DNA of 64,000 nucleotides from Aquanectria penicillioides (lineage: Eukaryota > Ascomycota > Sordariomycetes > Hypocreales > Nectriaceae). The stretch lies in contig PYIU01000003.1 in the NCBI GenBank assembly GCA_003415625.1, positions 1,364,001 to 1,428,000 of the forward strand. Reading direction: 5' to 3'. Made by a program: the position numbers and the translations under genes. Below, in pieces: positions 35,101 to 48,906 of this stretch (position 1 is its first letter; each line of letters starts with the position of its first letter). The notes beneath the pieces were generated by a model. The model was not told the DNA's origin. It searched no databases and was given only the letters and a program-made list of their open reading frames with translations.

Positions 35101-37736
35101 TGGCCACATGGCAAGGCTCCTCCTCTGCCCCCAGCGTATGCCATATGGCTTGGGGGCCTCGCTGAATTCGCTTGACAAAAGTCTGCGAAAGCGTTTGATA
35201 CTGCATGGCAAGGGGAGGCCTAGGTATTGCCACCGCTCAACTAGGTTGCCCTCGGGAGTGCGGGCCAATCTGGTCGTGGGTTGAAGTCCATCAGTCACAC
35301 ACTGAGGATTGCCACAGTTTTGAAAAGGTCTGGTCCACAGATCTCAAACCTATCTGGAACGATTTGAATGCTTTGACCACCTTGTTCAAGACGTGCAGTG
35401 CAGTAGCGGGTGTTGCCGTGGCGCGTGATGGTTGCTCTTCATGCTGGTGGGGATTATGCATGGTTATATGTTCTCAAAAAAGAGGGCAATTCACCTCGTT
35501 CCAGTCCTTGTCCTGGTTACTGCTTCTCACCAGCCAGCATATAGCTTGATTCATCTTGTTTCGGAAACCTCTGGGGCCAAGGATCCTGCGAAGAACGAGG
35601 AGGCCTCGGTGCTTTAAAGCCTAGGGTCATGCATTAAGTACGTGAAGGAGAACACAGAAGCACCCCACCCAGAAGTCTGTCATAAGCAGCGGCGCGGACA
35701 GGGCAACTGAAATCCGAAGACCTGGGGACGCTGAGGTCGAGACTTGATTGGCCTGGACTCTTCGGTACTCGAGCTGACAAACTACAACTCTCCCGATCGA
35801 TATCGGGAGGTTTGTGTTGGCACTTGAGTTGAAACATTTCCCGAGCCTAGAAATAGCAGTACGTCACAGGGTGGTTTTGTCGACGACTTGGCCGGCGTGC
35901 TTGGCCTAAATCTATCAATGTCGTATCATACGTTTCCTTGAAGCAAACGGTTGGAAGGTTGAACGGGCCGACAAAGAGATCCGCAGTCAATACCTAAGAC
36001 CCTGATAAAGGCTGCCAAAAAGAAACGTAGGCAGATCAGCAATGGCACAAGCCCTCTTCAACACCACGGTGAGATGCACCTTGTGACTGTCCTTCCGATC
36101 GGATGGCATGAGTGAAGTTGATCTTTGGCGCCTCGCCTTTCCAGGGTGGGGAGCCCGGTCTAGATACAAAAGCTGTCAACCAGTCCGCCCGCAAACCGAG
36201 TCAGCATCGGTCAAGTTCTGAAATCCCCTGGTGCAGTTGCAAAGATTCAACAGGCTGTTAACACGGCCTTCTGAGAGACCCGGGTTTCTGGCACATCGAG
36301 ATTAGATTTCGGATGTCCCACTTGACGTGGGAACGCCATCGGGGGAGCCGAGACCCTCATCGTTAGTTGCAGCAAAAGCAACATTTAGGATGTGGATTGT
36401 TTCCCCTTTTTGCTTAGATTTTCCGGCTCACCACTACACACAGTGCACAACTACGTCTCTAGCCTCGCAGATGTCAACTTATCGAGCCGCGGGAACGTTC
36501 CCATTTAGTCAGGAGCACGAGTAGCTCTCCTCGCTATAGGCTAAGGCGTGGGTTCGGAGGTTTCGCGCCTCCCGACTTTGAGTTCCAGATAGCTCAAAGG
36601 TTGCGGGGAGAGGTTGACACTCCCCGAGCCCCGGTGTTAGGTTGCGGGTGGCTTCTAGCGATTTCAAGGTTCATAGGGCCGCCCGGGTGTTGTGGTCTTT
36701 TAGCAGATGGCTGCTGACTCGGCGGTTCTTTGGCCATTGCGAGTGATGAGAGGAGAGAGAATGGCATGCGGTTTTGGCCTGGATGTGTTCTAGAGTTTGG
36801 GGCATGCCACTATGGCTGTTGGCCGGATAGGCTATTTCACGACTTTGAGATACGCACCTCAGCTCTGGCAGTTTCCTTTTCTGAGCCGGGAAAGGTTGAA
36901 CGGGCATTGAACAGAACAAATGATGCAGGAGGCAACGCGATCGCTGGTGAGTGCAGCATCATGCGCAGAGACGCGGGAAGCAGTTTTGATCTGCGATAGG
37001 TCTGGCCCAAGTCGAGATCGGCGGCACCAGAGTTGAGATCGATAAAGTGGGAACAGATATTTGCTACACTGTATCGGGTCACTTCGCCGTTCGCTTGACA
37101 GAGTGTCTTGGGAGCTGCGGTGCGCACTCTAGTGGGAGGAAGACGCCCGCAGTCGGGCACTGAGGCCTCAGTGAGGTCTAGAGGCCAGCCAGCCGAAGCC
37201 CCCGCGGCACATCATTGCAATTAGGCTTTGCGGGCGGCAGGCATCGATCGAGTTGTTCTACCCAGGGGACATGGACGTGGTAGGTTTTTGATTCGGATAG
37301 ATGCCCGCCAAAGCAATGCCCAACGCTCCAAATCAACCAAGAACAGAGTCAGGTAAATCGGAGATTCGGTGTCCAAAAAAAGAAACACGACAAAATCAAA
37401 ATCAAAATCAAAATCAATTAGGGCATCTACGTTATTAGGTGCTCTCTTTTTGTCTCTCATGCTGAGTTTTGGCGTTTAAAAATGCCATGGCTAGGTCTTT
37501 TCAAGTATCGTCTCGGGTTCTCGCTTCCCTTTCCCCCACTAGCGAGGGTCTCGACCATCCCCCACGACGCTCTGCCACAACGATTCCCAACAACAAAGCC
37601 AAGACTCCAGCCGTCTGCTCCGACCGCAACTTCTTGCGACTCGCGCACAGCTTCTTGACCAGACTCGACGGGAGAGGCGACTCAGTTGCTTTTGGACCAA
37701 CGCCTCCAGGTTGTCTACACACGCCCACTCGTCACA
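29116..37736. other. 8.6 kb with no recognisable gene
   Basis: Mixed-composition, roughly half-GC sequence with no frame over 200 codons and no protein I recognise on either strand. The longest is a minus-strand frame at 33261-33860 (199 codons) with no codon preference and no known motif. Short words such as CCTAGG, GGTACC and TACCTA recur. It is not strongly AT-rich, so there is no obvious sign of repeat-induced point mutation, and no transposase or reverse-transcriptase motif was seen. It may be diverged, lineage-specific or non-coding. The last 200 bases before 37737 should hold the promoter of the Smr gene. Confidence 0.55.
37391..37416. repeat. (AAAATC)n hexamer repeat
   Basis: Four tandem copies of AAAATC on the plus strand, about 320 bases before the Smr-gene start codon. 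Confidence 0.9.
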
Positions 37737-38711
37737 ATGTCTATTCCCATGAGCCGCCTCGGCGGACGAGGTGAGTCTTCCGGAGCCGAAGGGTGCTCGT
37801 TTGCGCCTCGAGCCATTGCGCCTCCCGATGGCCTGACGCGCGGGCCACGGACAACGAATCCTAACTGACCGTCTGTGTGTGTTCATCATAGCCCTCCACA
37901 GCGGCGACGATGACGAGACTGAGCGCGAGTACGATCGCCTTCGCGATCTTGCCCGCTCTGAGGCCGAGAAGCGCGGTCAATGCTTCGAGCGTGTACGTTT
38001 TGCCCCCCTTGCCATATCATTCCGAGTATTTGCCTTGTGATGCTTCACCAGGGTCTTATGGCCCGTTCTATCCCCGCAACAAACATGTGCTGACCATACG
38101 TCGTGGCGCCACAGTCCAAGCAAGCGTACAACGATGGCGACGGCGCCCGCGCGAAGGAGCTCTCCAACGAGGGTAAGGCGCACGCTGCCAAGATGGATGA
38201 CTATAACCGACAAGCCTCCGACTTCATCTTCCGTGCCAACAATGCTCCCGGCCGAGTGGAACCCGATTGCATCGACCTGCACGGCCAGTTTGTCGAGGAG
38301 GCCGAGCGTATCCTCGAGGAGCGTATCAGAGCCGACCAGGCCGCCGGCCAGAACCATCTCCATGCCATTGTGGGTAAGGGCAACCACAGTGCCAACCATG
38401 TCCAGAAGATCAAACCCCGGGTTGAGGCTATCTGCCAAGAGCTGGGGCTGAAGTGCCGCACGGAGGAGAACGCGGGTCGCATCTATATCAACCTCCAGGG
38501 AGGCGAGGCTATCCCTCCCCAAAACAGCGGCTACCACGGTGGAAGCCAGCAACAGCACCATGGAAGCCAGCAGCACGGTGGCCAGCACCAACAGCAGCAG
38601 CAGCAGCATCACCAGCAGCAAGGGCAGAACGACGAGGTGGCCGCGTTCGTCGAGAAGCAGCTGCCCTGGATTCTCAAGAAGTTGGAGAAGGCTTGCTGTA
38701 CGGTTATGTGA
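37737..38711 (+). CDS. Smr-domain protein with DUF1771 and a Gln/His-rich tail
   Basis: Exons 37737-37770, 37892-37992 and 38115-38711 give 243 residues. A charged helical DUF1771-type segment spans about residues 20-88 (YDRLRDLARSEAEKR to FIFRANN). An Smr domain follows at about 95-175, with IDLHGQFVEEAE and the GKGNHS motif both intact. The Smr fold is associated with nucleic-acid binding or nicking in MutS2 and in mRNA-decay endonucleases; the DUF1771-Smr pair is common in fungal stand-alone proteins whose role is little known. Residues about 184-216 are a Gly/Gln/His tract with a six-Gln run, prion-like in composition. The C-terminus is a helix ending KACCTVM, where two adjacent cysteines could be lipidated (inference). 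The start is the ATG that splices in frame; the first exon holds only 11 codons plus one base. Confidence 0.92.
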
Positions 38712-39605
38712 GCTATTGGACACGCCTCTTTGGACATTATCATTTGGCATTTCTTAACGAGAGTCACGATTTGAGCCGGAACCAGGCATTGGAATTGGTA
38801 TTAGAATGCTGGAGGATAAAGTTCTGAGTGGTCTTGGAAATCAAGGATCTTGCTACTGCGTTTAAGAGTGATTCCTAGACCTAGGATGGGCTTTCGGGGG
38901 GTTTTGATATCCACAGTTGATGCGTTGGAGACACCTGTCAACGTCCTCTATAATCGAACTGTGTACATAGAACAAGGGCAAAATCTTGAGGGTCAAAAGC
39001 ATTTAAATAAACTTCTTATTAGAGATGATATGTCTTCCTCCTAATGCCTTCTGTGCTAGTACCGATTGTTGTCTCGAAGCCAAGTCATTCCAGTTAAATA
39101 CGTATTCAGTATCTATTGATATCGTCCGATATTGGTTTTTTTTTTTTCAAGGCGTAATATACATTCATCACGACAATCAATTTTGCTTAATCAAAGCATA
39201 TGTAATAGATTCAATGTGTCGATTTCTTCATTTCATGCATTACAAATGCTTGTTCTCACTTCAAACGCTTGCAATCAACAACCCTCGAGGTTGTTTTTTG
39301 TATTGTTGCAAAAGATTCGGTTGATACTCTTGGGATATCTCAAAACTGTAGAAGAGAGTGCGCTTTGAGGTATATGTTGTAGAATTATGATAGTTCGATC
39401 TATATACATATGAAAAGTGCCAATTACTTTTGGCCAATATTTACATCAAGACGCTTTCTATGTCTATACCCAATCCAAATTCATGACCAAACGCTGACAC
39501 TCCCAACATCACTTCCCCGGTATGGTATATCCAAATATTCCCTAAGCACGATTCTCCACAAGAGGCATCCATGTCAGTTTATCGATCGACCTTCTCCAAC
39601 TACAT
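38712..39605. other. Convergent AT-rich 3' interval
   Basis: About 900 bases between the Smr and DUF7702 stop codons, AT-rich from 39060 to 39560 with a 9-base T run near 39138. Nothing coding is recognised. Confidence 0.7.
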
Positions 39606-40391
39606 TTATACATTGTAAGACTCCTGCTCGGGTTCTGGGGTCTTGTCCGTGGAGGGTACCTTCTGGAGAGTGAAACCAACACCTTCGCAAATGAGACAGA
39701 CAATCATCTCCATGATGACTCCGGCGCCGAGGAAAAGCCAGACTGTCTGCTTCTTGTTGCCGAGGGTGAGGACGACGGTGTAGATGAGACGAACAATGAC
39801 AAAAGGGAGCGAGGCGAGGACTGCGATGAGGACTCGGTGCTCACCCTGAGCGATGTAGCTTTGGTTGCGGATGACCAGGAGAGTCTGGATGACGAGAAAG
39901 ACGACGATGATGATCATAAGGATGATGCCAACACGACTCTCAGTTGGGTAGGAGATCTTGGGGGATCCATCGACAATGGTGTAGTCAGCGTTGGTGCCGC
40001 CGACAATGATCAGAATCAAAGCCACAAGCATGAGGAGCTCGATGATCCGTTGATAGATGGGCTTGGAGATTTCGCGGCTGGCCTCGCGGTTGATAGATTC
40101 AAAGAGACGGCCCTGGAAGGCGACAAGCATGAGGATGAGAGGACCGAGACCGAATCCCTGAGTGGTCATCCATCCGATGTAGAGGTTCTCGTTGGTAGGG
40201 TCGTTGATGGTGGCCAGCTCTAGACTACAGCCAATGAGGCGAGCAAGGGAGAGGACGACGAGGAAGCGCCAGCCAGCGCTGCGACGGATGCCATGTTTGA
40301 CACAGAGGAAGATGCCACCGATGAGGAAGAAGGAGTAGATTACAACCTCAGCAATAGAGATTTGGTCGTAGGTTGAGAGTGAGCGGGTCAT
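39606..40391 (-). CDS. Seven-helix integral membrane protein, DUF7702 type
   Basis: An intronless frame of 261 residues with seven clear hydrophobic segments, starting at about residues 12-31 (IAEVVIYSFFLIGGIFL), then WRFLVVLSLARLIG, GFGLGPLILMLVAF, IIELLMLVALILIIVGG, GIILMIIIVVFLVIQTLLVI, LIAVLASLPFVIVRLIY and WLFLGAGVIMEMIVCLIC. The pattern DQISIAEVVIY, a charged HGIRRSAGWRF loop, LARLIG and GLGPLIL matches the fungal DUF7702 family of uncharacterised membrane proteins. The N-terminus is short and the C-terminal 20 residues are acidic and hydrophilic. No cleaved signal peptide is evident. Function and partners are unknown. A TATA-like run lies about 120 bases upstream. Confidence 0.85.
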   Translation of the reverse strand: MTRSLSTYDQISIAEVVIYSFFLIGGIFLCVKHGIRRSAGWRFLVVLSLARLIGCSLELATINDPTNENLYIGWMTTQGFGLGPLILMLVAFQGRLFESINREASREISKPIYQRIIELLMLVALILIIVGGTNADYTIVDGSPKISYPTESRVGIILMIIIVVFLVIQTLLVIRNQSYIAQGEHRVLIAVLASLPFVIVRLIYTVVLTLGNKKQTVWLFLGAGVIMEMIVCLICEGVGFTLQKVPSTDKTPEPEQESYNV

Positions 40392-40509
40392 TTTGAGAAA
40401 CCTGGGCTGTGGGTAGTGAAGTGCGATGTAGATCTATGCTCTTGCGTTTAGGCGGGTTTGTATGATGATCCAAGTGCGTTGTATGTAAGAATCTTAAAAT
40501 AGATGCAAG

Positions 40510-40521
40510 ATATATATATAA
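40510..40521 (-). promoter_or_regulatory. TATA-like run before the DUF7702 gene
   Basis: Alternating TATATATATA (with A on each side) about 120 bases upstream of the start codon at 40391. Its distance and AT content suit a core promoter. The choice of strand is inferred from the neighbouring gene. Confidence 0.45.
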
Positions 40522-42034
40522 GGGCTCGAGCAAGAGTAAAGCGGGAGAAGATGATGAGGAGTATGCTTGAGCGTTTGCTCGAGTGTTTGTGTGGATTGAG
40601 GTGGATGAGGCTGTCTGTGATGTTCCGTTCCTCAGATCAAGATTGAAGCCGAGCTTTATATCCATTTCCAACAAGCAATAGCGGGCAAAAGACAAATTAT
40701 GATTTCGGAAACCGGCACCAGCTGTCACGGCCAGAGCGACAGCAATGCACAAAGCCTCGCAGAAGATGGCAGGCCGAAGCAGCTAGTGTGCGCACCAAAG
40801 ACCAATCCCCACGATCTCCACGATTCCACGGCGACCATGTCCTCCACAACACCTCGAATCAACATCCGCAAAGGGATAACGGGACCAAGCGCCGCCCAAT
40901 TACCATGCGGCATTCGAGGGTTACATGCTGCGGCTGGTGGACAGGGACAGGGCAAAGCCAGAGTCCAAAGTCCAACGCCCTACGTGCAAAGCCACGCACA
41001 CCCACTGCAGAAACGTCAGGGCACAGGACGGACTTGACAGCTTCGAATGCATTCCCAGATCGGGACTAGCGGCGAGCTCGAATGGATTGCGCTTTGTACG
41101 CCGGCTACGACCCCGCTATTTTTGCGAGCGTCTCTGTGTTGCTTGGTTGCTGGATTCCTACTCCCCGGCTCGGGGGCCCGGGGGCTCAGGGGCTCCACTG
41201 TCGGCGTTGCATCCTCCCAACCCTCCGTGTCCGGTCATCACCTGGCTCATCAACACCACCCTTTTGCTCCCGCCATCAATCAAAAGATCCCCACATTTCC
41301 GAGAGGCCTCGTCTTTTCCATGCCGCTGAACGCCCCCGGAAGAACCGCCGCCATACCCCAGCGAGGCAGTGTCCCGGCTGCTCGGCACCGCGACAAGATA
41401 ACCTTGTCTCGAACCTGTCTTGTTGATTTGCTGGAGTAACCCTCTATTGCTCCCCTTCTCGCGCTCTTGCCCACCGTTCTCGTTCACGCTCCCTTGGCCC
41501 AAATTAGAAGTCGTTTCGATACCACCCTCAAAGATCAGCATGCGACACATTTCCTCCATGCAATGTCCCCCCACAACCCACCGCCGGCCGTACTCGGGCT
41601 CACTCTGTCCTCCTCCACGGCCTCGAGGACAGCCACCCCTGCTGCCTCAGTGCCGAACAACCGGTCAAGTGCCCCTGCCCAGCGCAACAGCCACACGTCA
41701 AGCCTACTAGAAGTGAGAACGAGAACGACAATCCCTCTGTCAAGCTTTTCCTTTTTTTTTCGAACCCTTGAATGGCTCGTGCACTGGTAAGCTTCTTCGT
41801 CATCGGGAGCCTACGGTTTGGTGGCATTCTAGGGGTTCCCCTCTCCATGGCGGCGCAGCCAGAGAACCCCACACGATGCCAATCGCTATCGTTTAGGTGA
41901 CGTACGGTCTGGCTGTGCTTTTTTTTTTTTTTTTTGCAAACCCCGCCAAACAACGCACATCAGCGCCTTTTGTGCGCTTCATAGATCCACGTCACAGCCT
42001 CTTTCTCCTGACCTCATCCCTTTTGTCTGAGACG
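40522..42034. other. Divergent interval, DUF7702 gene and KTI12
   Basis: About 1.5 kb containing the two outward-facing promoters. A plus-strand frame at 41559 begins a Pro/Ser/Thr-rich peptide of about 50 residues ending at a GTGAGA donor-like site, but no downstream exon could be supported. Poly-T runs occur at 41752 and 41920 (18 bases). The rest shows no recognisable product. Confidence 0.55.
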
Positions 42035-43148
42035 ATGCCGGTAGGATCCAATTTTCTTCTCTTCTCCTAATTTCCAATCTCCCCCACCCTGTTTTCCCTC
42101 ATATTTGTCGTCGTCTCTGACTCTTTATCCAACACAGCTCATCATCGTCTCTGGGCTACCCACCTCGGGCAAGTCGACTCGTGCGAAGCAGCTCCACGAG
42201 TATCTCTCCAAGCGCATCGTTGACACCAAGTACCGTCTGCACCTTGTTTCGGACGAATCTCTATCCATATCTCGCACCGTCTACGACCTTTCCCCAGAAA
42301 AGCTCCCCGCCCACACCCGCTCCGCGAATGCCTCCGAGAAAGATGCTCGTGCTGCCATTTATGGCGCCGTGAAGCGCGTGCTTTCCGACAAAGATATAGT
42401 CATCCTCGATGGGCTCAACTACATAAAGGGCTGGCGATACCAGCTGCATTGCGAGTCCAAAGCCGTTCGCACCCCTAGCTGCATCCTGCAGATTGGATGC
42501 TCAGTGGACCGAGCCCGTCAAGTGAACGACGAGAGGTTGCAACGATCAGGATCTGGAGCAAATGAGGCTACTGGAAGGGAGGGCGAGGGACACGACATCG
42601 CAGAGCCTTATGAGAAGAGCAACTGGGACAACCTTGTTTTCCGCTACGAGGAACCCAACCCCATGACCCGATGGGACAGTCCGCTTTTCACTCTAATTTG
42701 GGAGGACGACGAGCAACAGACCAACAAGGTCTTCTCCGATCTCTGGGATGTCATCGCAGGCGAAGCTCGCAAAGTCGTCCGTCCTAATCAATCTACTATT
42801 CAACGTGGCCGAGAGGCCAGTGGCGACTATCTCTACAATCTCGACCGCGAAACATCTGACATTGTCAAGCGCATAGTGGAGGCGCAGCGGGACAATGAAG
42901 ACGGCGGTGGCGGCGACGAGGTCCGGATTCCGCGCATCTCAGGTGGTCCTCAGGGGGATGACAACTTGACTGTGGAGCTGCCGGCAGGTAAGAAAATCGG
43001 CTTGCCACAACTGCAACGGCTGCGACGGGCGTACATGGGGCTGAACCGCGGGGGCATCGGATTGGAGGCAGTGGGTAACATGGCGCCAGAGAGAATCCGG
43101 GAGACGTTCGTGAGATATCTCAACGATGCGTTTGAGAAGGACGACTGA
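42035..43148 (+). CDS. KTI12: Kti12, Elongator regulator with a P-loop
   Basis: Two exons. The first is only 6 bases (42035-42040, Met-Pro), then a 97-base intron with GTAGGA...CACAG ends, then 42138-43148, giving 338 residues. The joined N-terminus MPLIIVSGLPTSGKST carries the Walker-type P-loop at about residues 8-16. Later blocks are YDLSPEKL, DKDIVILDGLNYIKGWRYQLHCESKAV and, at the C-terminus, ETFVRYLNDAFE. Kti12 associates with Elongator and supports its U34 tRNA modification (mcm5 and related) and killer-toxin sensitivity in yeast. The related PSTK kinase has a similar fold. Without the micro-exon, the frame would start at a non-ATG codon and lack the usual MPLIIVSG start, which is why I chose this model. 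An acidic insert at about residues 155-170 is likely a loop. Confidence 0.95.
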
Positions 43149-44249
43149 GCATGCAGGAACATGGTGCTAAGCCGTGATTGTGGCCCAGCCTCGCCAAAGA
43201 GAAGAGGGCTGCCAACATTATGCTTTTTCGGTTGGAACCTCGGGCTCACTATCATCGCAGGCCACCAGCAACCATGGTGCAGGAGTGCAGCCGTGTGGTT
43301 ACATGGCTGAACAATTCTACCTCCCAAACGCACAGCGATTGCTATTTATGAGCAAGGCCCACTCCTCCAGTTCTCTTTTCAGTGCTCTGGGGGCCAAGGC
43401 TGGGCATAGAGGCTGCACTCAACCTGCCCTGAAGCCATCCGGCGACACCGGTGTTAAACCATCCACGGGTAGAGTCAACCTTGGCGGCCAATCCAACACC
43501 CATGTTCCTCGCCCATACCGACAAAATTGGGGGCGGAATGAACCACTATTGGGGGCGCTTGACAAGACTAGTTCCAGGTCTCGTCCCAAAAGAGATGGAA
43601 AGACAAGCTCGTCGCATTTCATTCGTCAAATTGGACGAGGCTCTGCGAATTTGCCTGTGGTTTATGTGTGAACGAACGATTGGGGGCCGCAGGTGATACC
43701 GGGTAGGCTGCCTTGGGTCTCGGTCCCCTAGACCTGGGATAGTCGTGGTGTATGCCTCGCACCCTGTTTCACTGACAGACTTGGACGAGAGCCCGATTTT
43801 TTAATAGTTGCGGGAAGACGAGCGGGAGGGAGCCGACATAGTGGAGGGCAACATTGATGTCAATATAAAGACGGTGGCACGAGCTGAGAAGATACTTCCA
43901 TAATCAACAAGAGCCCTATTGATATCGATTCGCCTTTATTGACCAGAACACGGTCCACGTATTACAGGATCGAAGCGGAATCACAAAATCAAGTTTCGGT
44001 TACCTCTGAAGCTAGACTGGGTCCTATTCGTTGCCGACACACATACATACCCAAGTACCACCTATCACAGACATGATGGCGAACGGCCTCAAGCGTGCCT
44101 GCCCACACCCTATCAGACAAACTACAGAGCCAAGCGCAAGCTCGGCGCCGCTTACCGACAGGTACGTTGTTACAAATATGCATATTGAATGCATTTTGCC
44201 TCGCGTCTCATCACACCGGGAAGACGCGCCTATAACGAGAAACTAACAG

Positions 44250-44678
44250 ATAAGCTACAATAGATCAGTCTTATCTTCGGCTCCTAGCCCAAGATTCCCA
44301 CACGCCCACGCTTTCCCCAGTGGCAGACGGAGAACCTGGCCACTCATCAACCCCACTGCAGACCTCGACGCCCCTTCGCACCCGTTGCCGGCGGCGCTCG
44401 AAGCTTGGCTCACCACACCGGAGCAGTCAGAGCGGATCCGTGTTGGTGGGCCCCGAATCGAAACGCGGGTGTTGGACCTCTGCGCAACGCTCGAGGCGGC
44501 CATAACGCGGGTTCCGGGCGGTCGCGGCAACGGAACGGCGATGGAGCAAGTCACACTGGTATTTGACGATGCCAGGGGAACGTTTGCGGGATGGCGGCCA
44601 AAGGTGGCGTCGTGGTGTTGCCCCGAGGACGAGAATCGCAATGGGAAGACGGGCTGGGGGCGTGCGTGCGCACTGTGA
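44250..44678 (+). other. Unassigned open frame, possible 3' exon
   Basis: An open frame of 142 codons plus stop directly after an acceptor-like AACTAACAG. It is closed upstream by an in-frame TAA, and its first ATG is near 44540. The translation is Ala/Arg/Pro-rich with WLTTPEQSER, RVLDLCATLEAA and TLVFDDARG. I do not recognise it. It could be the last exon of a gene whose 5' part lies at 43.2-44.2 kb, or chance. No upstream exon could be joined convincingly. Confidence 0.25.
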
Positions 44679-45792
44679 CGGGGACGAATGATGCGATGTC
44701 ATGACGAAGATTACAGAGTGGGGACGCACATGTACGGGCTGAGCTGTTCGCGTTGGGAAATGGGACGGCGAATGGACGAGATGGACCTTGGCCGGTCCTG
44801 AGACACGATGCAGACTCCCGATGGAAGGAGGAATCTATTCTGGTTTACCTGCTGAGGCCGTTTCAGAGAGCTGTCGCATCAGGACAAGGCTGTTTACAGG
44901 AAGGGGGGAGGCAAACTACGAATCATGACAAACCAACCCAACCACTACCAAAGTGTGACGGTGGCTGCATGCCTCAGTGGTGAAGGGGATCCAACTTTTT
45001 TTTTTTTTTGTATCTTTTCTCTCTACTTCTTCGCACAGTAGAATTATAGAACACGGAAGAACGCCTGCTTACTCATTTATTTTTCGCCGCCGCTCATAAA
45101 GCAGTCTCAGGTGTCGTGTGGAACTTTGATCTGATCTGATCGGTCATCCATGTCTCCGTAGGAGCCTCTGTTCCAGATGGCATGGAGTAGGTACATCAAC
45201 AAAGCAGAAGGATGGCACGGGCGCCACCACGCATGTTACTGTGAGCCTCGACCCCTTACCAAGGCTGCGAGGTGAGGGACAGCTCGGTGCAGTGGAGGGA
45301 GGCAGCTGCGAACGTTGCGCGGCCACAGCTGCCTGCCTGCCCGCTATGACTGACAACACCGAGTGGGGAGGCCCACAATCCCGCAAGGCCAGGCAGGTAC
45401 GGAGTTCACAGGCACATTCTTGGTGCACGCAGAATGTACCTACCTCGCAGGTTGTAGACGCTCCGGGTAGGTGCGTTCGCCCGCTGTTTGCTGGCCGGGG
45501 TTGCCCCAGTGGCCAGTGGCTGGTGACCAGCGCTGGGGGCGGAAGGTAGAAGCCGGCAGAAGCTTCCACTTGCACTTGCCGATTGCACTCGTCACTCCAG
45601 TGTGCCTGTCCGTCCGCCCTGGGTAGTGCTTGCCTGCTACATCATACTACGTAGTGCCTGAACCAGGCTGGTCCCACCCAGTAAGGTCCCGAGCGGCGGG
45701 CTGAGCTAAGCAGCGCTTGGTTCTGTAACAACATTGTTCCGCCCCGAGAGAGCGCATCCGGCGTTTCTATTGGCTCCCAGACCACTCTAGAA

Positions 45793-45872
45793 GGTGGCGG
45801 TCACCCAGTGGATGGCAATCAATGCAGTACGGTGCAGTGCGGTGGTGCTTGCGTCCGGTTCCGAAGGTGGCC
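45793..45872 (+). promoter_or_regulatory. Two GGTGGC words upstream of CDC48
   Basis: GGTGGCGG at 45793-45800 and GGTGGCCT at 45866-45873 lie 250-330 bases before the CDC48 start. In yeast, CDC48 and proteasome genes are controlled by the GGTGGCAAA element (PACE) bound by Rpn4. Only the six-base core matches here, so this is suggestive only. Confidence 0.25.
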
Positions 45873-45915
45873 TTCTGGACAGCTCAAACCTAGACCCGTT
45901 GCCTCAACTTCGACA

Positions 45916-46026
45916 TCTCTCTTTCTCCTACATCCATCTCCATCTCTCCCGATTCAAAAGCACCTCTCCTCCCCCATCCTCTCTCCCCGAACTTTTTTTT
46001 TTTTGCGTTTTCCCTCCTTCCCCCCC
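45916..46026 (+). promoter_or_regulatory. CT-rich tract before CDC48
   Basis: A strongly pyrimidine-rich stretch on the coding strand with a 12-base T run near 45993-46004, ending about 95 bases before the CDC48 ATG. Such tracts mark the transcription-start region of highly expressed filamentous-fungal genes. Confidence 0.55.
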
Positions 46027-46121
46027 GCACTTAAAAGCCCCTCGTCGGCTTTCCCACTTCCCCCTCACCTCCACCGAAACGAGCCAGCATCAGCTTCCGT
46101 GAAGAAGCCCCAGACAACACC

Positions 46122-48906
<2,785 letters not shown>

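Larger units (their letters stand above)
43149..46121. other. Intergenic, KTI12 to CDC48
   Basis: About 3 kb. A plus-strand frame at 44250-44678 is open and GC-rich but has no early ATG, so it is listed separately. Apart from that, the frames are short and unrecognised. A T run at 44997-45009 and the CDC48 promoter at 45700-46121 are the other features. Confidence 0.55.

Noticed and set aside
44255..44641. 128-codon minus-strand frame
   Set aside because: It overlaps a more coding-like plus-strand frame, is low in complexity and has no known motif.
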